From an uncultured Saprospiraceae bacterium (GTDB taxonomy: Bacteria; Bacteroidota; Bacteroidia; Chitinophagales; Saprospiraceae): 64,000 nucleotides of DNA. Shown in pieces: positions 50,056 through 58,992 of this stretch. The stretch spans positions 62,001-126,000 of the forward strand of contig CALJPQ010000003.1 of NCBI GenBank assembly GCA_937980645.1, written 5' to 3'. A program made the translations under genes and the position numbers. The first letter of the stretch is position 1, and each line of letters begins with the position of its first letter. The notes under the pieces are model-generated. The model was not told the origin of the DNA. It saw nothing but the letters and a program-made list of their open reading frames with translations, and made no database searches.

Positions 50056-51399
50056 ATGCTCCACGCTATTTCTCCCATTGACGGCCGCTATGCCGCAGCC
50101 ACGCGCGAACTGGCGGACTACTTCAGTGAATACGCACTCATCCGCTATCGGGTTTTTGTAGAAATCCAGTACTTCATCGCCCTATGTCAGTATGGGCTAT
50201 CGCAATTGGCCGATTTCGATGAAGCCAAAATAGACGACCTGAACGCCATCTTCGAGCGCTTCAGCGATGCCGATGCCGAAGCCATCAAGGCCATTGAGCG
50301 CACGACCAACCACGACGTGAAAGCCGTCGAGTACTTCCTCAAAGAGCGCTTAGACGCCTTAGAACTGGGCCACCTGCGCGAATTTGTCCACTTCGGCCTT
50401 ACTTCACAAGACATCAACAATACGGCCATACCGCTACTGTTTAAAAGCGCGCTGGAGGAGGTGTATTACCCGCTCCTCCAGCGCGTGCGCGACTACCTTC
50501 ACCACCTGGCGCAGGAATGGGCGCATGTGCCCATGTTGGCCCGCACGCATGGGCAGCCGGCGTCGCCTACGTTTCTGGGCAAGGAACTGGCCGTCTTTGT
50601 CGCCCGATTGGATGAGCAACTGCGTCAGCTGAAAGCCATCCCGCATCGGGCTAAGTTTGGCGGCGCTACAGGCAACTTCAATGCCCATTATGCCGCTTAT
50701 CCGGATTACGACTGGCACCAGTTCGGCGATGATTTCGTGCGCGAATTCCTTGGCTTAGAGCGCTCGCAGCCCACTACGCAAATTGAGCATTACGACTGCT
50801 TAGCCGCACAATGCCACGCCTTGAGCCGCATCAACATCATCCTGATAGACTTTTGCCGCGATGTGTGGACGTACATCTCCATGGAGTATTTCCGCCAAAA
50901 AACTGTCAAAGACGAGGTCGGCTCGTCGGCTATGCCGCACAAGGTCAACCCGATTGATTTTGAAAATGCCGAAGGTAATCTGGGCGTATCCAATGCCCTG
51001 TTGCAGCATCTGGCCGAAAAGCTGCCTATCAGCCGTCTGCAACGCGACCTGACCGATAGCACGGTGCTGCGCAACCTGGGTGTGCCGCTGGCGCATACGG
51101 TCATTGCCCTGAAGGCCATCCTCAAAGGGCTGGGCAAACTCACGCTGAACGAGGGCAAGCTGTACGATGACCTGGAAGACAACTGGGCCGTAGTAGCCGA
51201 AGGCATTCAGGCCATCTTGCGCCGCGAAGGTTACCCGCGCCCCTACGAGGCCCTTAAGGAACTAACGCGCGGGCGAGGCACCATCACTTCAGCGGATTTG
51301 CATGCGTTCGTCCGCCGCTTGGAGGTGCGCGAAGAGGTGAAGGATGAACTCCTGCGCCTGACGCCCCACAATTACACCGGACAGTGGCGTGTGGTGTAG
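50056..51399 (+). CDS. purB: Adenylosuccinate lyase
   Basis: The ATG at 50056 (MLHAISPIDGRYAAAT) gives 447 residues. The fumarase/aspartase superfamily signature SSAMPHKVNPIDFENAEGN is at about 294-312, with the mobile-loop catalytic serine. The conserved LTSQDINNTA (about 116-125) and ARTHGQPASPT (about 162-172) segments are present. The sequence style and the early SPIDGRY match the E. coli-type PurB. The enzyme removes fumarate from SAICAR and from adenylosuccinate, in two steps of purine synthesis. No other pur gene is in the window. Confidence 0.96.
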   Translation: MLHAISPIDGRYAAATRELADYFSEYALIRYRVFVEIQYFIALCQYGLSQLADFDEAKIDDLNAIFERFSDADAEAIKAIERTTNHDVKAVEYFLKERLDALELGHLREFVHFGLTSQDINNTAIPLLFKSALEEVYYPLLQRVRDYLHHLAQEWAHVPMLARTHGQPASPTFLGKELAVFVARLDEQLRQLKAIPHRAKFGGATGNFNAHYAAYPDYDWHQFGDDFVREFLGLERSQPTTQIEHYDCLAAQCHALSRINIILIDFCRDVWTYISMEYFRQKTVKDEVGSSAMPHKVNPIDFENAEGNLGVSNALLQHLAEKLPISRLQRDLTDSTVLRNLGVPLAHTVIALKAILKGLGKLTLNEGKLYDDLEDNWAVVAEGIQAILRREGYPRPYEALKELTRGRGTITSADLHAFVRRLEVREEVKDELLRLTPHNYTGQWRVV

Positions 51400-51410
51400 C
51401 CTGGATACCA

Positions 51411-51477
51411 CTTAGCGCCAGATGGAATAAACGATAAACGCGCTAAGCGGTCGAAAAAAAAAGACTTAGCGCCAGAT
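51411..51477. repeat. CTTAGCGC/GCGCTAAG hairpin and CTTAGCGCCAGAT direct repeat
   Basis: CTTAGCGC (51411-51418) and GCGCTAAG (51440-51447) form a perfect stem after purB. The 13-mer CTTAGCGCCAGAT occurs at 51411-51423 and again at 51465-51477. A run of nine A lies between the hairpin and the second copy. It may be a terminator for purB reading in the plus direction, but the A run is on the wrong strand for that. Confidence 0.5.
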
Positions 51478-51529
51478 AGAAGCAGTAATGGGCGCGGTAA
51501 GGAGAGTGGCTTGTGTTGTGCTTTACCGT

Positions 51530-51574
51530 TGAACAATGTTCAGCCAAACGAGTTTGGCTGTTGCAGTACTTTTG
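51530..51574 (+). promoter_or_regulatory. Operator-like palindromes with -7 box TACTTTTG
   Basis: Two adjacent palindromes, TGAACA-A-TGTTCA (51530-51542) and CAGCCAAAC-GA-GTTTGGCTG (51541-51560), end six bases before TACTTTTG (51567-51574). No -33 TTG is visible because the second palindrome occupies that place. The core CCAAAC-N2-GTTTGG is shared with 24311-24349. The gene start follows at 51599, a leader of about 18 bases. Confidence 0.55.
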
Positions 51575-51598
51575 CTTTTCACCAACCGGAGGGCGTTC

Positions 51599-53095
51599 AT
51601 GAGTAGTTTTTATGCCTCTTTCTTGCGGCTGACGGCAGCCCGTTTTCTTTGGAGAATACTTTTGTCCGTTTTAGCGCTATTTTGGGCGCTACTGGTCGCT
51701 TTTTCGGCGCAAAGCCAGCCTTTCCCCATCGGTACGCGCACTATTACTTACCAGGACCCGGCGCGCAACAACCGCAACATCCAGACGTATCTGTACTATC
51801 CGGCTACGGCGGCAGGCGCCAACCAGCCGGTGGCCAATGGGCAGTTTCCGGTGGTGGTCATTGGGCATGGCTTCACGATGAACTACGCACCCTACATTTT
51901 TTGGGGCAACGCTCTGGCTGAAGCAGGCTATATCGTGGCTATTCCCAATACGGAGACGGGCTTTTCGCCCAGTCATTCGGCCTTTGCTGCCGATATGGCT
52001 TTTCTGGTGGCAAAACTGTACTCGGAAAACAACAACAGCAATTCGCCTTTCTACCAGCACGTGCAACCGGACGCCTGCATCATGGGGCACTCCATGGGCG
52101 GCGGATGCACGTATCTGGCCTCGCAAAACAACACCAACGTATCGGCCACCATCACCTTTGCGGCGGCAGAAACCAACCCTTCGGCCATCGCGGCGGCGGC
52201 CAACGTCAGCTGCCCCAGCTTAGTTTTCAGCGGGTCAGCCGATTGCGTAACGCCGCCAGCCCAACACCAGATACCAATTTACAATGCGCTGCCCGACTGC
52301 AAGGCTCACGTATCGCTCGTGGGCGGGGGGCATTGCAATTTTGCCAACCCTAACTTTAACTGCTCGCTCGGTGAGTCTTTCTGCAACCCCGCCGGCCCGC
52401 CCATGCCCGCCGATACGCAGCGCGCCATTACGCTCCTGTTTGTGCGGCCATGGTTAGACCGCTTCCTGAAAACAGACTACTCGGCCGGGTTGCTGTTCAC
52501 TACGCGCTTTGCCCAGTACGAGTCTGCCGGCAAAATCACCGGTTCTATTGCCTGCGCACCGCTGCCCATCGAACTGATTTCGTTCCGATTGCGAAAGCCC
52601 CGAAGCGGGAGCATTCGCTTAGAATGGCGCACCGGCTCGGAACGCGATGCCCACCGTTTTGTCGTGGAGCGCAGCGCCGACGGCCGGCAGTTTGAATCCA
52701 TCGGCACCGTTTGGGCCAACAATGTGCCCTCGGAATACGCCTTCGACGACGACCGCCCCCTGCCCGGTGACAATTTCTATCGCCTGAAAATGGTGGACTG
52801 GAACGGCCAGAGGACGTACTCGCCTGTGGCCCGCGAACGCATGGAAACCCGCTCCTGGCGTGCCTCATTCATCGCCAACGACCGCGCTATGCTGCTCCAA
52901 GCCGACGATAGCGCGGCGGCACCGGTCGAATGCCTGATGCTTTACGACGCTGCTGGCCGCCTCGTCTGGCGCCAACCTCTGGCAGGGCAATTCCCGCCTG
53001 TTCGTGTACCTTTGCCCGCCCTGACGCCGGGTTTTTATCGAATAGATCTCCAGACAGATCGTTTCATCGTGCCCATTCCCGTCGTTTTTCCTTAA
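51599..53095 (+). CDS. Secreted alpha/beta hydrolase (chlorophyllase/PETase-like fold)
   Basis: The ATG at 51599 (MSSFYASFLRLTAARF) gives 498 residues. A long signal peptide ends near FSAQSQ (about 40). The hydrolase domain spans about 50-310. It has an HG motif VIGHGF (about 89) and the nucleophile elbow GHSMGGG, with Ser about 165. The acid segment FSGSADCVTPP (Asp about 213) and the catalytic His in GGGHCNF (about 241) complete an intact triad. A fibronectin-like linker follows (LEWRTGSERDAHRFVVERS, about 350-368). The end is a short T9SS-like domain with GRLVWRQPL and GFYRIDLQTD. The fold matches the dienelactone hydrolase, chlorophyllase and cutinase-like group acting on esters. The true substrate is unknown. 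Confidence 0.82.
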   Translation: MSSFYASFLRLTAARFLWRILLSVLALFWALLVAFSAQSQPFPIGTRTITYQDPARNNRNIQTYLYYPATAAGANQPVANGQFPVVVIGHGFTMNYAPYIFWGNALAEAGYIVAIPNTETGFSPSHSAFAADMAFLVAKLYSENNNSNSPFYQHVQPDACIMGHSMGGGCTYLASQNNTNVSATITFAAAETNPSAIAAAANVSCPSLVFSGSADCVTPPAQHQIPIYNALPDCKAHVSLVGGGHCNFANPNFNCSLGESFCNPAGPPMPADTQRAITLLFVRPWLDRFLKTDYSAGLLFTTRFAQYESAGKITGSIACAPLPIELISFRLRKPRSGSIRLEWRTGSERDAHRFVVERSADGRQFESIGTVWANNVPSEYAFDDDRPLPGDNFYRLKMVDWNGQRTYSPVARERMETRSWRASFIANDRAMLLQADDSAAAPVECLMLYDAAGRLVWRQPLAGQFPPVRVPLPALTPGFYRIDLQTDRFIVPIPVVFP

Positions 53096-53163
53096 AAAAA
53101 TACTCATCGGATGCCCTGACGGCATTCCATACGGCCAGACAAAGACACACGCCTCCGCTACTC

Positions 53164-53787
53164 ATGCCACGCCTGTTGCTGATTTTCGCCCATCCGTCCT
53201 ACGACCACTCGCGCGCCCACAAGCACTTGCTGCAACACCTGCCTAATGACCCGCGCCTGACGTTCCGCGACCTGTACGAACTTTACCCTGATTTCTACAT
53301 TGAAATAGAGGAAGAAAAGCAACTGCTGCGCGAACACGATATCATCGTCTGGCAGCACCCGATTTATTGGTACAGCTGCCCGCCGCTGCTGAAGCAATGG
53401 ATGGATTTGGTGCTGGAGTTTGGCTGGGCTTACGGCCCGGGCGGTGTAGCATTGCGCGGCAAGCGCCTGCTGCAGGCCGTCTCGACGGGCGGCGGCCGAC
53501 ATGCCTACCAGCCCGAAGGGCTGCACCAGCGCTCCCTGCGGCAGTTTCTGGTGCCCTTCGAGCGCACGGCTCAGCTGTGCAGTATGGAGTACCTGCCCCC
53601 TTTCGTCGCTTTCGGCACGCACCGGCTGACCGACCAGGCGCTTTTTGACCTTTCGTTAGACTACGCCCGCCTACTGCGCCACCTCATGGACGATGAGGAC
53701 GGCTCGTTTGCCCGTCATCTGGCGCGCTGCGAATACGCTAACGACTGCCTGCCGGCGCTGCACGCTGCTCTGCCCTCTGTGTCTTAA
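53164..53787 (+). CDS. Flavodoxin-fold NAD(P)H:quinone oxidoreductase (KefF/KefG-like)
   Basis: The ATG at 53164 (MPRLLLIFAHPSYDHSRAH) gives 207 residues. The opening HPSYDHSRAH recalls the FMN-phosphate-binding start of the NQO family. WQHPIYWYSCPPLLKQWMD (about 61-79) and the glycine-rich STGGGRHAY (about 106) complete the flavin site. KefF/KefG subunits share this fold and regulate potassium/proton antiporters, but no kefB/C gene is nearby. A general quinone or nitro reductase role is equally possible. A gap of 11 bases separates it from the next gene. Confidence 0.83.
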   Translation: MPRLLLIFAHPSYDHSRAHKHLLQHLPNDPRLTFRDLYELYPDFYIEIEEEKQLLREHDIIVWQHPIYWYSCPPLLKQWMDLVLEFGWAYGPGGVALRGKRLLQAVSTGGGRHAYQPEGLHQRSLRQFLVPFERTAQLCSMEYLPPFVAFGTHRLTDQALFDLSLDYARLLRHLMDDEDGSFARHLARCEYANDCLPALHAALPSVS

Positions 53788-53798
53788 CCACGGCTGCC

Positions 53799-54326
53799 AT
53801 GCCCTCTGTTTTTGGCCACGTGCTGGCCTCTACGTCGCTGGGATACGCCTTCTTCCCGCACCGGGTGCAACGCCGCGCCCTGCTGCTAGCCGGCCTGTGT
53901 GCTGTAGCGCCCGATGCCGATGTGCTGGCTTTTACCTTCGGTATCCCGTACGAAAGCATCTGGGGGCATCGCGGCTGGACGCACTCGCTGGCGTTTGCCG
54001 CCGTACTTGGGCCAGCAGTGGCCTGGCTTTTCTATCATCGGAAACGCTATTGGCCGCGCATGGCGCTGTACTTTGCCTTAGCTGCGGCCTCGCACCCGCT
54101 GCTGGACATGCTCACCACAGGCGGCTTAGGCTGTGCGTTGTGGTGGCCCTTCAGCGAGGAGCGGCTGTTCTTTCCGGTGCGGGTCATCCGCGTATCGCCG
54201 CTGGAGATGGGCGATTTTTTGAGCAAATGGGGCATTAAGGTGCTGCTCAGCGAGGCGTTTTGGATTGGCTTGCCGGGGGCGGTGTTGATGGCTGTGCGGT
54301 TGTTTTGGGCAGGGGCCAAGGAATAG
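53799..54326 (+). CDS. YdjM/DUF457-type membrane-bound metal-dependent hydrolase
   Basis: The product has 175 residues. The family signature includes an early PDADVLA (about 39-45), HRGWTHSLAFA (about 58-68, with two His) and a later ASHPLLDMLTTGG (about 97-109). These residues are the proposed metal ligands. Three to four membrane helices surround them. Members such as YdjM are inner-membrane proteins of poorly known activity; some respond to DNA damage. It is cotranscribed with the quinone reductase gene by spacing. No LexA-like site was recognised. Confidence 0.82.
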   Translation: MPSVFGHVLASTSLGYAFFPHRVQRRALLLAGLCAVAPDADVLAFTFGIPYESIWGHRGWTHSLAFAAVLGPAVAWLFYHRKRYWPRMALYFALAAASHPLLDMLTTGGLGCALWWPFSEERLFFPVRVIRVSPLEMGDFLSKWGIKVLLSEAFWIGLPGAVLMAVRLFWAGAKE

Positions 54327-54377
54327 GTTTTGCCCGAGGCGGGAGCCTTGAACAAGCTACAGAGTAATATAGTGTAC

Positions 54378-54385
54378 TACCTTTG
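54378..54385 (+). promoter_or_regulatory. -7 box TACCTTTG, possible leaderless promoter
   Basis: An exact TAnnTTTG match ending eight bases before ATG 54393. With a start of transcription about seven bases after the box, the mRNA would begin at or next to the start codon. A -33 TTG at 54349-54351 is five bases further away than in the other promoters. Confidence 0.4.
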
Positions 54386-54392
54386 GCTCCTG

Positions 54393-55406
54393 ATGAAAGA
54401 CGTTGTTTTCCGCATTACAGCCTTGTGGGCTTTTTCCGAATGCGCTTTAGGCGGGCTGATGCACGCCTTTAAGATGCCGTTCACGGGCATTTTTGTAGGG
54501 GGCTTTGCTGTCTTGTGCGTGGGTCTGCTGGCGCACGTCAGTGGGCGCGGTGCATCGGTCATCTTGCGCGCCACGCTGTTGGTCATTTTAGTGAAGGCTA
54601 TTGTCAGTCCGCACTCGCCGCCGCAGGCGCATGTGGCAGTGGCTTTCCAGGGTGTATTAGGGGCGCTGATGCTGGGTTACGTGCGGCCTTATGTGGTGGC
54701 GGCCTTTCTGTATGGCATGCTGGCCATTGCTGAGTCAGCGTTGCAGAAGCTGCTGATGCTCTATATTTTCTTCGGCAAGCCGCTTTTTGAGGCGGCAGAT
54801 TTGTTTGTGGCCGATGTGCTGAAGAAGTTTGGTCTTCAGTCTGACGTGTCGTGGGCCTGGTCGGCAGCCGGGGTGTACGTGGGCATTTACGCCCTTTGGG
54901 GAGCAGTGTTGGGCTATTGGATACCGAAGTTGCCTGGGCTGCTAGAGCGCAGGGCACAGCGATATGCGGAGGTGGAAGAGGTGGCTGAGGCCGACGACTT
55001 GCCTTCGCGGCGCAAACCTTTGTGGCAAAAAATGGCCCTGCTAGCTGGTGTGCTGTTGTTCATAGCGGGCACTTTCCTGCTGACTGGTGTCGAGAAGGGC
55101 GGTGGGGGGCAAAAAGCGCTCTACGCCGTCGTGCGGACGCTGGCGGTGCTGGCGGCCTGGCTGTTTTTAGTGCGGCCTTTGGTGCAAATGCTCATCCAGC
55201 GCTGGGCGAGGCGGAAATCGGCGGAAGAGCAGGGTGCTTTGCAGCAATTGCTGGCTGCCATGCCCGACCTGCAGGGGAAGGCGCGGGGGCTTTTCGCCGC
55301 GGTCAGCCGGGAGCACAAGGGCTGGCGTCGGTGGGCAGAGTTTGCGCTGGCGCTGCTGTCCACTGCGCTTTACGAGTCGTCGGCCGTCAGTGCTCGTGAC
55401 CAATGA
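54393..55406 (+). CDS. Polytopic membrane protein of unknown function
   Basis: The ATG at 54393 (MKDVVFRITALWAFSE) gives 337 residues. Five or six helices lie in residues 1-200, then a cytoplasmic linker rich in Glu/Arg (about 205-230). Two more helices (about 233-252 and 262-285) and a helical tail end the protein. The first part, with small residues and ECALGGLMHAF, faintly recalls S components of energy-coupling-factor transporters; this is a guess and no coupling ATPase is nearby. Its last 20 bases overlap the convergent ferredoxin gene. Confidence 0.6.
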   Translation: MKDVVFRITALWAFSECALGGLMHAFKMPFTGIFVGGFAVLCVGLLAHVSGRGASVILRATLLVILVKAIVSPHSPPQAHVAVAFQGVLGALMLGYVRPYVVAAFLYGMLAIAESALQKLLMLYIFFGKPLFEAADLFVADVLKKFGLQSDVSWAWSAAGVYVGIYALWGAVLGYWIPKLPGLLERRAQRYAEVEEVAEADDLPSRRKPLWQKMALLAGVLLFIAGTFLLTGVEKGGGGQKALYAVVRTLAVLAAWLFLVRPLVQMLIQRWARRKSAEEQGALQQLLAAMPDLQGKARGLFAAVSREHKGWRRWAEFALALLSTALYESSAVSARDQ

Positions 55407-55728
55407 TGCGCCGCTGGTCGGGGATGGTTACCACGATGTCGGCGTTATTGTCTAAGATGACGCACTGGCATCCTAAGCGGCTTTCCAGGCGCGGATTGAT
55501 AGCGCGATCAATGAAATCCTCCTCTTTTTCGGAGATTTCTTCTAGGAATTCCTCGCCTTTTTCGATGTAAACATGGCACGTCGAACATGCGCACACGCCG
55601 CCGCAATTGTGGTTGAGGTGAATATCGAACTCCTCCGTAATCTCCAAAATCGAGCGTCCTTCCAAATCGCCGGTAATCGTTTTTTCAGGGATGGACGTAT
55701 CTTCAAAGAGAAAGCGTATCGTAGCCAC
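55387..55728 (-). CDS. [2Fe-2S] ferredoxin, ISC/adrenodoxin type
   Basis: The product has 113 residues. Cluster ligands are Cys42, Cys48 and Cys51 (in NCGGVCACSTC) and Cys87 in SRLGC. An extra Cys46 and Cys89 flank them. The sequence around HVYIEKGEEF and the acidic helix EISEKEEDFIDRA match the ferredoxin of the iron-sulphur cluster assembly or P450-type group. The tail overlaps the end of the convergent membrane-protein gene by 20 bases. It differs from the ferredoxin at 15526, which is paired with a reductase gene; this one has no partner nearby. Confidence 0.93.
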   Translation of the reverse strand: MATIRFLFEDTSIPEKTITGDLEGRSILEITEEFDIHLNHNCGGVCACSTCHVYIEKGEEFLEEISEKEEDFIDRAINPRLESRLGCQCVILDNNADIVVTIPDQRRIIGHEH

Positions 55729-56179
55729 GGGTGCGGAATGGTTCAGGTGAAATCAGGTGAAAATGTGCGCCTCTAAACGCGCCACAAGCGGAAAGGTTGG
55801 GGCGTGCTGAAGGAGGCATACACTTGCTGGGCACTAATGTCCTGCCTGCATGGCCCTTCGGAAGGTTAGAGCATGGCAGATTATGGGTTTTTTCTCTTTT
55901 TCGCGTTTCTGAGATGCTGTTATGAGTTTTTGGGGAGGCTGCGAATACACGAGCGATAAACGAATTATTCGGGCGTTCGTGGCGGTGCTTTTAGAGGTGT
56001 CGCCACTCAATTGCGATTGACCCGGTTTCTTGCGCGCGCGTTTCAGCGCCATTTTATGGTTTGCAAATGCGACGCTTTGCTGCGTTAATTTAGCGTTACC
56101 CGTCTGTTGGCCCGATATCGCTTTCCTACCTTTGCCGTTCGTTACGGCAAAACTTGTATAACTACCCATTCACGCCTGC
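55729..56179. other. Intergenic spacer with degenerate repeats and a promoter
   Basis: No supported gene. A degenerate ACGAATTATTCG/TTCGTGGC repeat lies at about 55945-55985. A half-hairpin of the GAGGTGTCGCC family lies at 55993-56004. The -7 box TACCTTTG of the next gene is at 56127-56134. The part from 55740 to 55930 shows nothing assignable apart from a T tract at about 55889-55902. Confidence 0.5.
56127..56134 (+). promoter_or_regulatory. -7 box TACCTTTG of the second TonB receptor gene
   Basis: An exact TAnnTTTG match 45 bases before the start at 56180. A TTG at 56107-56109 is four bases nearer than the usual 21-base spacing. Confidence 0.5.
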
Positions 56180-58930
56180 ATGGCTCGTTTTTTTATTTTT
56201 CTGTTTTTCAGTGTTTTATCGGGCGTTTTGAGCGCTCAAACGGTAACCTTGAGAGGCTTCGTTTCGGATGTCGACAACAATGCGCCCATCGCAGACGCCT
56301 CGGTGGTGCTTTCGCAGAGTGGTCTTTTTGGCGCTACAGATGCGCGCGGGCGCTTCATTATTCTCCAGGTTCCGCCGGGCAGTTACACGCTGGTGGTCTC
56401 TCGCGCGGGCTATTTGCCGACGGAAATGGACATTGTTGTTTCGGCAGACAGGGAAGAGCAAGTAACGGTGCAGTTGAAGCGTGATCCCAAGAGTATTCAG
56501 GCAAACGTTACGGACATTCCTACTATCCTGCTGGAGGAGGCCCAGGAAAGCGATGGTTATGGGGAGATTGCCAACCTGCTGCACTCGGCGCGCGATGTGT
56601 TCCAGACGGCGGCCAATTTTGGCTGGAGTACGTTCCGCTTTCGCGAGCGCGGGTACGACTCGGAGCATTTTCCGCTGTTTCTCAATGGTTTCAACGTGAA
56701 CGACCCGGAGTCTGGCATCACGTTTTTTGGTGAGTTGGGCGGTCTCAACGATGTGCTTCGTGCGCGCCAGAGCGTCATTGGGCTGGAGCCGGCTGAGTTT
56801 GCGTTTTCGGAAATCGGCGGCGCCTCGTACATTGATACTCGGGCCAGCATTCAGCGCAAGCAGATACGCGTTTCGCATGCCATTAGCAACCGCACCTATC
56901 GCCATCGGACGATGCTGACAGCCAACACGGGTTTGATGCCTAAGGGTTGGGCGGTGTCGTTTTCGGCCAGCCGCCGTTGGGCGCAAGAAGGCTGGTACGA
57001 GGGCACGTTCTTCGACGGCTACGCCTATTTTCTTTCGGTAGATAAAAAGTTCAACGAGCGCCATGCCCTCAACCTGACCATCCTCGGCTCGCCGACGGTG
57101 CGCGGCAGGGTGGGAGATACCTTCCAGGAAATGTATGACCTGGCCGGCACTACTCGATACAACCCGTTTTGGGGCTATTGGAACGGTGAAAAACGCAATG
57201 GGTATGTCAACCACAGCCACCAGCCCATGGCCCTGTTGCGCTACGATTTCAAACCTGCGCGCCAGACCAGCCTCATGGTGGTGGGCTTTGCCCAGGCGGG
57301 CCGAAATGGCTCTACCCGCTTAGACTGGTTCAATGCCAACAACCCGGAGCCGGATTTCAACCGCCGCCTGCCCTCCGCACTGACCAACCCGGAGCAGGCC
57401 GCCGAGTGGGCGGAAATGCTGCGCCAGAACGAAAACCTCCGCCAGATTGACTGGGCCGGCCTGTGGGAGGCCAATACGATCTCGGTAGAAACGATTGAAA
57501 ACGCCAACGGTATCCCCGGCAACAGCGTTACGAGCAAACGCTCGCAGTACGTCATTGCGGACTTTCGCAGCGACTCGCGCGAATTTGGCTTGAATGCCGT
57601 GCTGCGCCAGTCGCTCAGCCCGCGCTTCACGCTACACGGCGGCGGCAACTACCACTACTATCTGGGCCGCAATTTCAAAACGGTGGACGACCTGCTGGGC
57701 GGCGACTTTATCGTGGACTGGGACCGCTTCGCCCAGCAAGATGTGCCCGACAACCCCTCGGCCCGCGACAACGACTTGCGCACGCCCAACCGCATCGTGC
57801 GCCAGGGTGAAACGTATGGCTTTGACTACGACGAAACCATCCACAAGGGCATGACTTGGGTGCAGGTGCAGGGCAACCTTAAGCGCCTGTTCGTCTTTGC
57901 AGCCGCCGAAAACCTCTTCACCACTTTCTGGCGTACCGGACACATGCAAAACGGACGCTTCCCAGACGAGTCACTGGGCGACTCAAAAAAACACACCTTC
58001 ATCACTTACGGCCTGAAGGCGGGCCTGACCTACAAACTTAGTGGCCGCCACTACGTGTATGCCCATGGCTTTCACGGCACACGCGCCCCGCTATTCCGCG
58101 ACATTTTCCTGTCGCCGCGCACGCGCAACCAGGCCATTGACGCTCAACCCTACACCATCAACAGCGTAGAAGGCGGCTACCTGTGGCGCGCCCCACTGGC
58201 TCGCGCTCGCCTGACGGGTTACTACACCACCTTTGAGGGTGAATACGACAACTTCTTGTTCTACGCCGCTACCACCGGCGTGTTCGGCTCTACGCTGCTG
58301 ACCAACATCAACCGTCGCCACGCAGGCATTGAGGCCGCCGTAGAGGTGCGCCCGCTGACACCTCTGACGCTCACCTTAGCCGGAAACCTCGGCGAATACA
58401 TCTATACGAACCGCCCCAAGCTCTATTTGACCCAGGACAATACTGCCGACGTCATTCTGGACGGCGTAACGGTGTATCAGAAAAACTTCTATGTGCCGCG
58501 CACGCCGCAAACGACGGCCTATGCCAGCGCACGCTACGAGGGCAAACGCTTCTGGTTCGCTTCGCTGACGCTCAACTGGGCCGATAATTCGTGGTTCCTC
58601 TTTGACCAAACGCGCCGCACCGCCGGATTCGTCGAACCCTTCGAGCGCGGCTCCGACGTGTGGAACCTCATCCTCCACCAGCAAAAAGCACCCGCGGCCT
58701 TCACACTGGATTTCTTCGGCGGCAAATCGTGGCGCATCCAGCGCAATTACTTCCTCTACTTCAACATCGGCGTCAACAACCTGCTGAACAACACCAACCT
58801 CATCATCTCCGGACGCGACGCCTACCGGAATGCGTACCGAAACGACACCACTGACCCGCGCCTTTACACCACGCAGGTGCTCTACGCGCCGGGCATCAAC
58901 TACTTCGCCAGCTTGGCCCTTCGTATGTAA
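56180..58930 (+). CDS. TonB-dependent receptor with CarboxypepD-like N-domain
   Basis: The product has 916 residues with a signal peptide ending VLSAQ (about 19). Residues 22-95 form the CarboxypepD-like domain (LRGFVSDVDNNAPIADASVV). The plug region follows at about 110-230, with IANLLHSARDVFQTAANF, FRFRERGYDSEHFPLFLNGF and VIGLEPAEFAFSEIGGASYI. The rest is barrel, closing with ASLALRM. It is followed by a DUF5689 lipoprotein after 62 bases. In Bacteroidota this receptor plus DUF5689 pair often occurs with a secreted endonuclease/phosphatase, which points to uptake of phosphorus-containing or nucleic-acid material; no such enzyme is visible inside this window. The substrate is inferred only from context. 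Confidence 0.88.
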   Translation: MARFFIFLFFSVLSGVLSAQTVTLRGFVSDVDNNAPIADASVVLSQSGLFGATDARGRFIILQVPPGSYTLVVSRAGYLPTEMDIVVSADREEQVTVQLKRDPKSIQANVTDIPTILLEEAQESDGYGEIANLLHSARDVFQTAANFGWSTFRFRERGYDSEHFPLFLNGFNVNDPESGITFFGELGGLNDVLRARQSVIGLEPAEFAFSEIGGASYIDTRASIQRKQIRVSHAISNRTYRHRTMLTANTGLMPKGWAVSFSASRRWAQEGWYEGTFFDGYAYFLSVDKKFNERHALNLTILGSPTVRGRVGDTFQEMYDLAGTTRYNPFWGYWNGEKRNGYVNHSHQPMALLRYDFKPARQTSLMVVGFAQAGRNGSTRLDWFNANNPEPDFNRRLPSALTNPEQAAEWAEMLRQNENLRQIDWAGLWEANTISVETIENANGIPGNSVTSKRSQYVIADFRSDSREFGLNAVLRQSLSPRFTLHGGGNYHYYLGRNFKTVDDLLGGDFIVDWDRFAQQDVPDNPSARDNDLRTPNRIVRQGETYGFDYDETIHKGMTWVQVQGNLKRLFVFAAAENLFTTFWRTGHMQNGRFPDESLGDSKKHTFITYGLKAGLTYKLSGRHYVYAHGFHGTRAPLFRDIFLSPRTRNQAIDAQPYTINSVEGGYLWRAPLARARLTGYYTTFEGEYDNFLFYAATTGVFGSTLLTNINRRHAGIEAAVEVRPLTPLTLTLAGNLGEYIYTNRPKLYLTQDNTADVILDGVTVYQKNFYVPRTPQTTAYASARYEGKRFWFASLTLNWADNSWFLFDQTRRTAGFVEPFERGSDVWNLILHQQKAPAAFTLDFFGGKSWRIQRNYFLYFNIGVNNLLNNTNLIISGRDAYRNAYRNDTTDPRLYTTQVLYAPGINYFASLALRM

Positions 58931-58992
58931 AAGATTTTTGGAAAAAACATTTCGGAACTTTTCAAAAAATACTGCTCAATCACTCTCCTCTT

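Noticed and set aside
56216..57220. 334-codon minus-strand ORF
   Set aside because: Antisense to the second TonB receptor gene; no recognisable domain.
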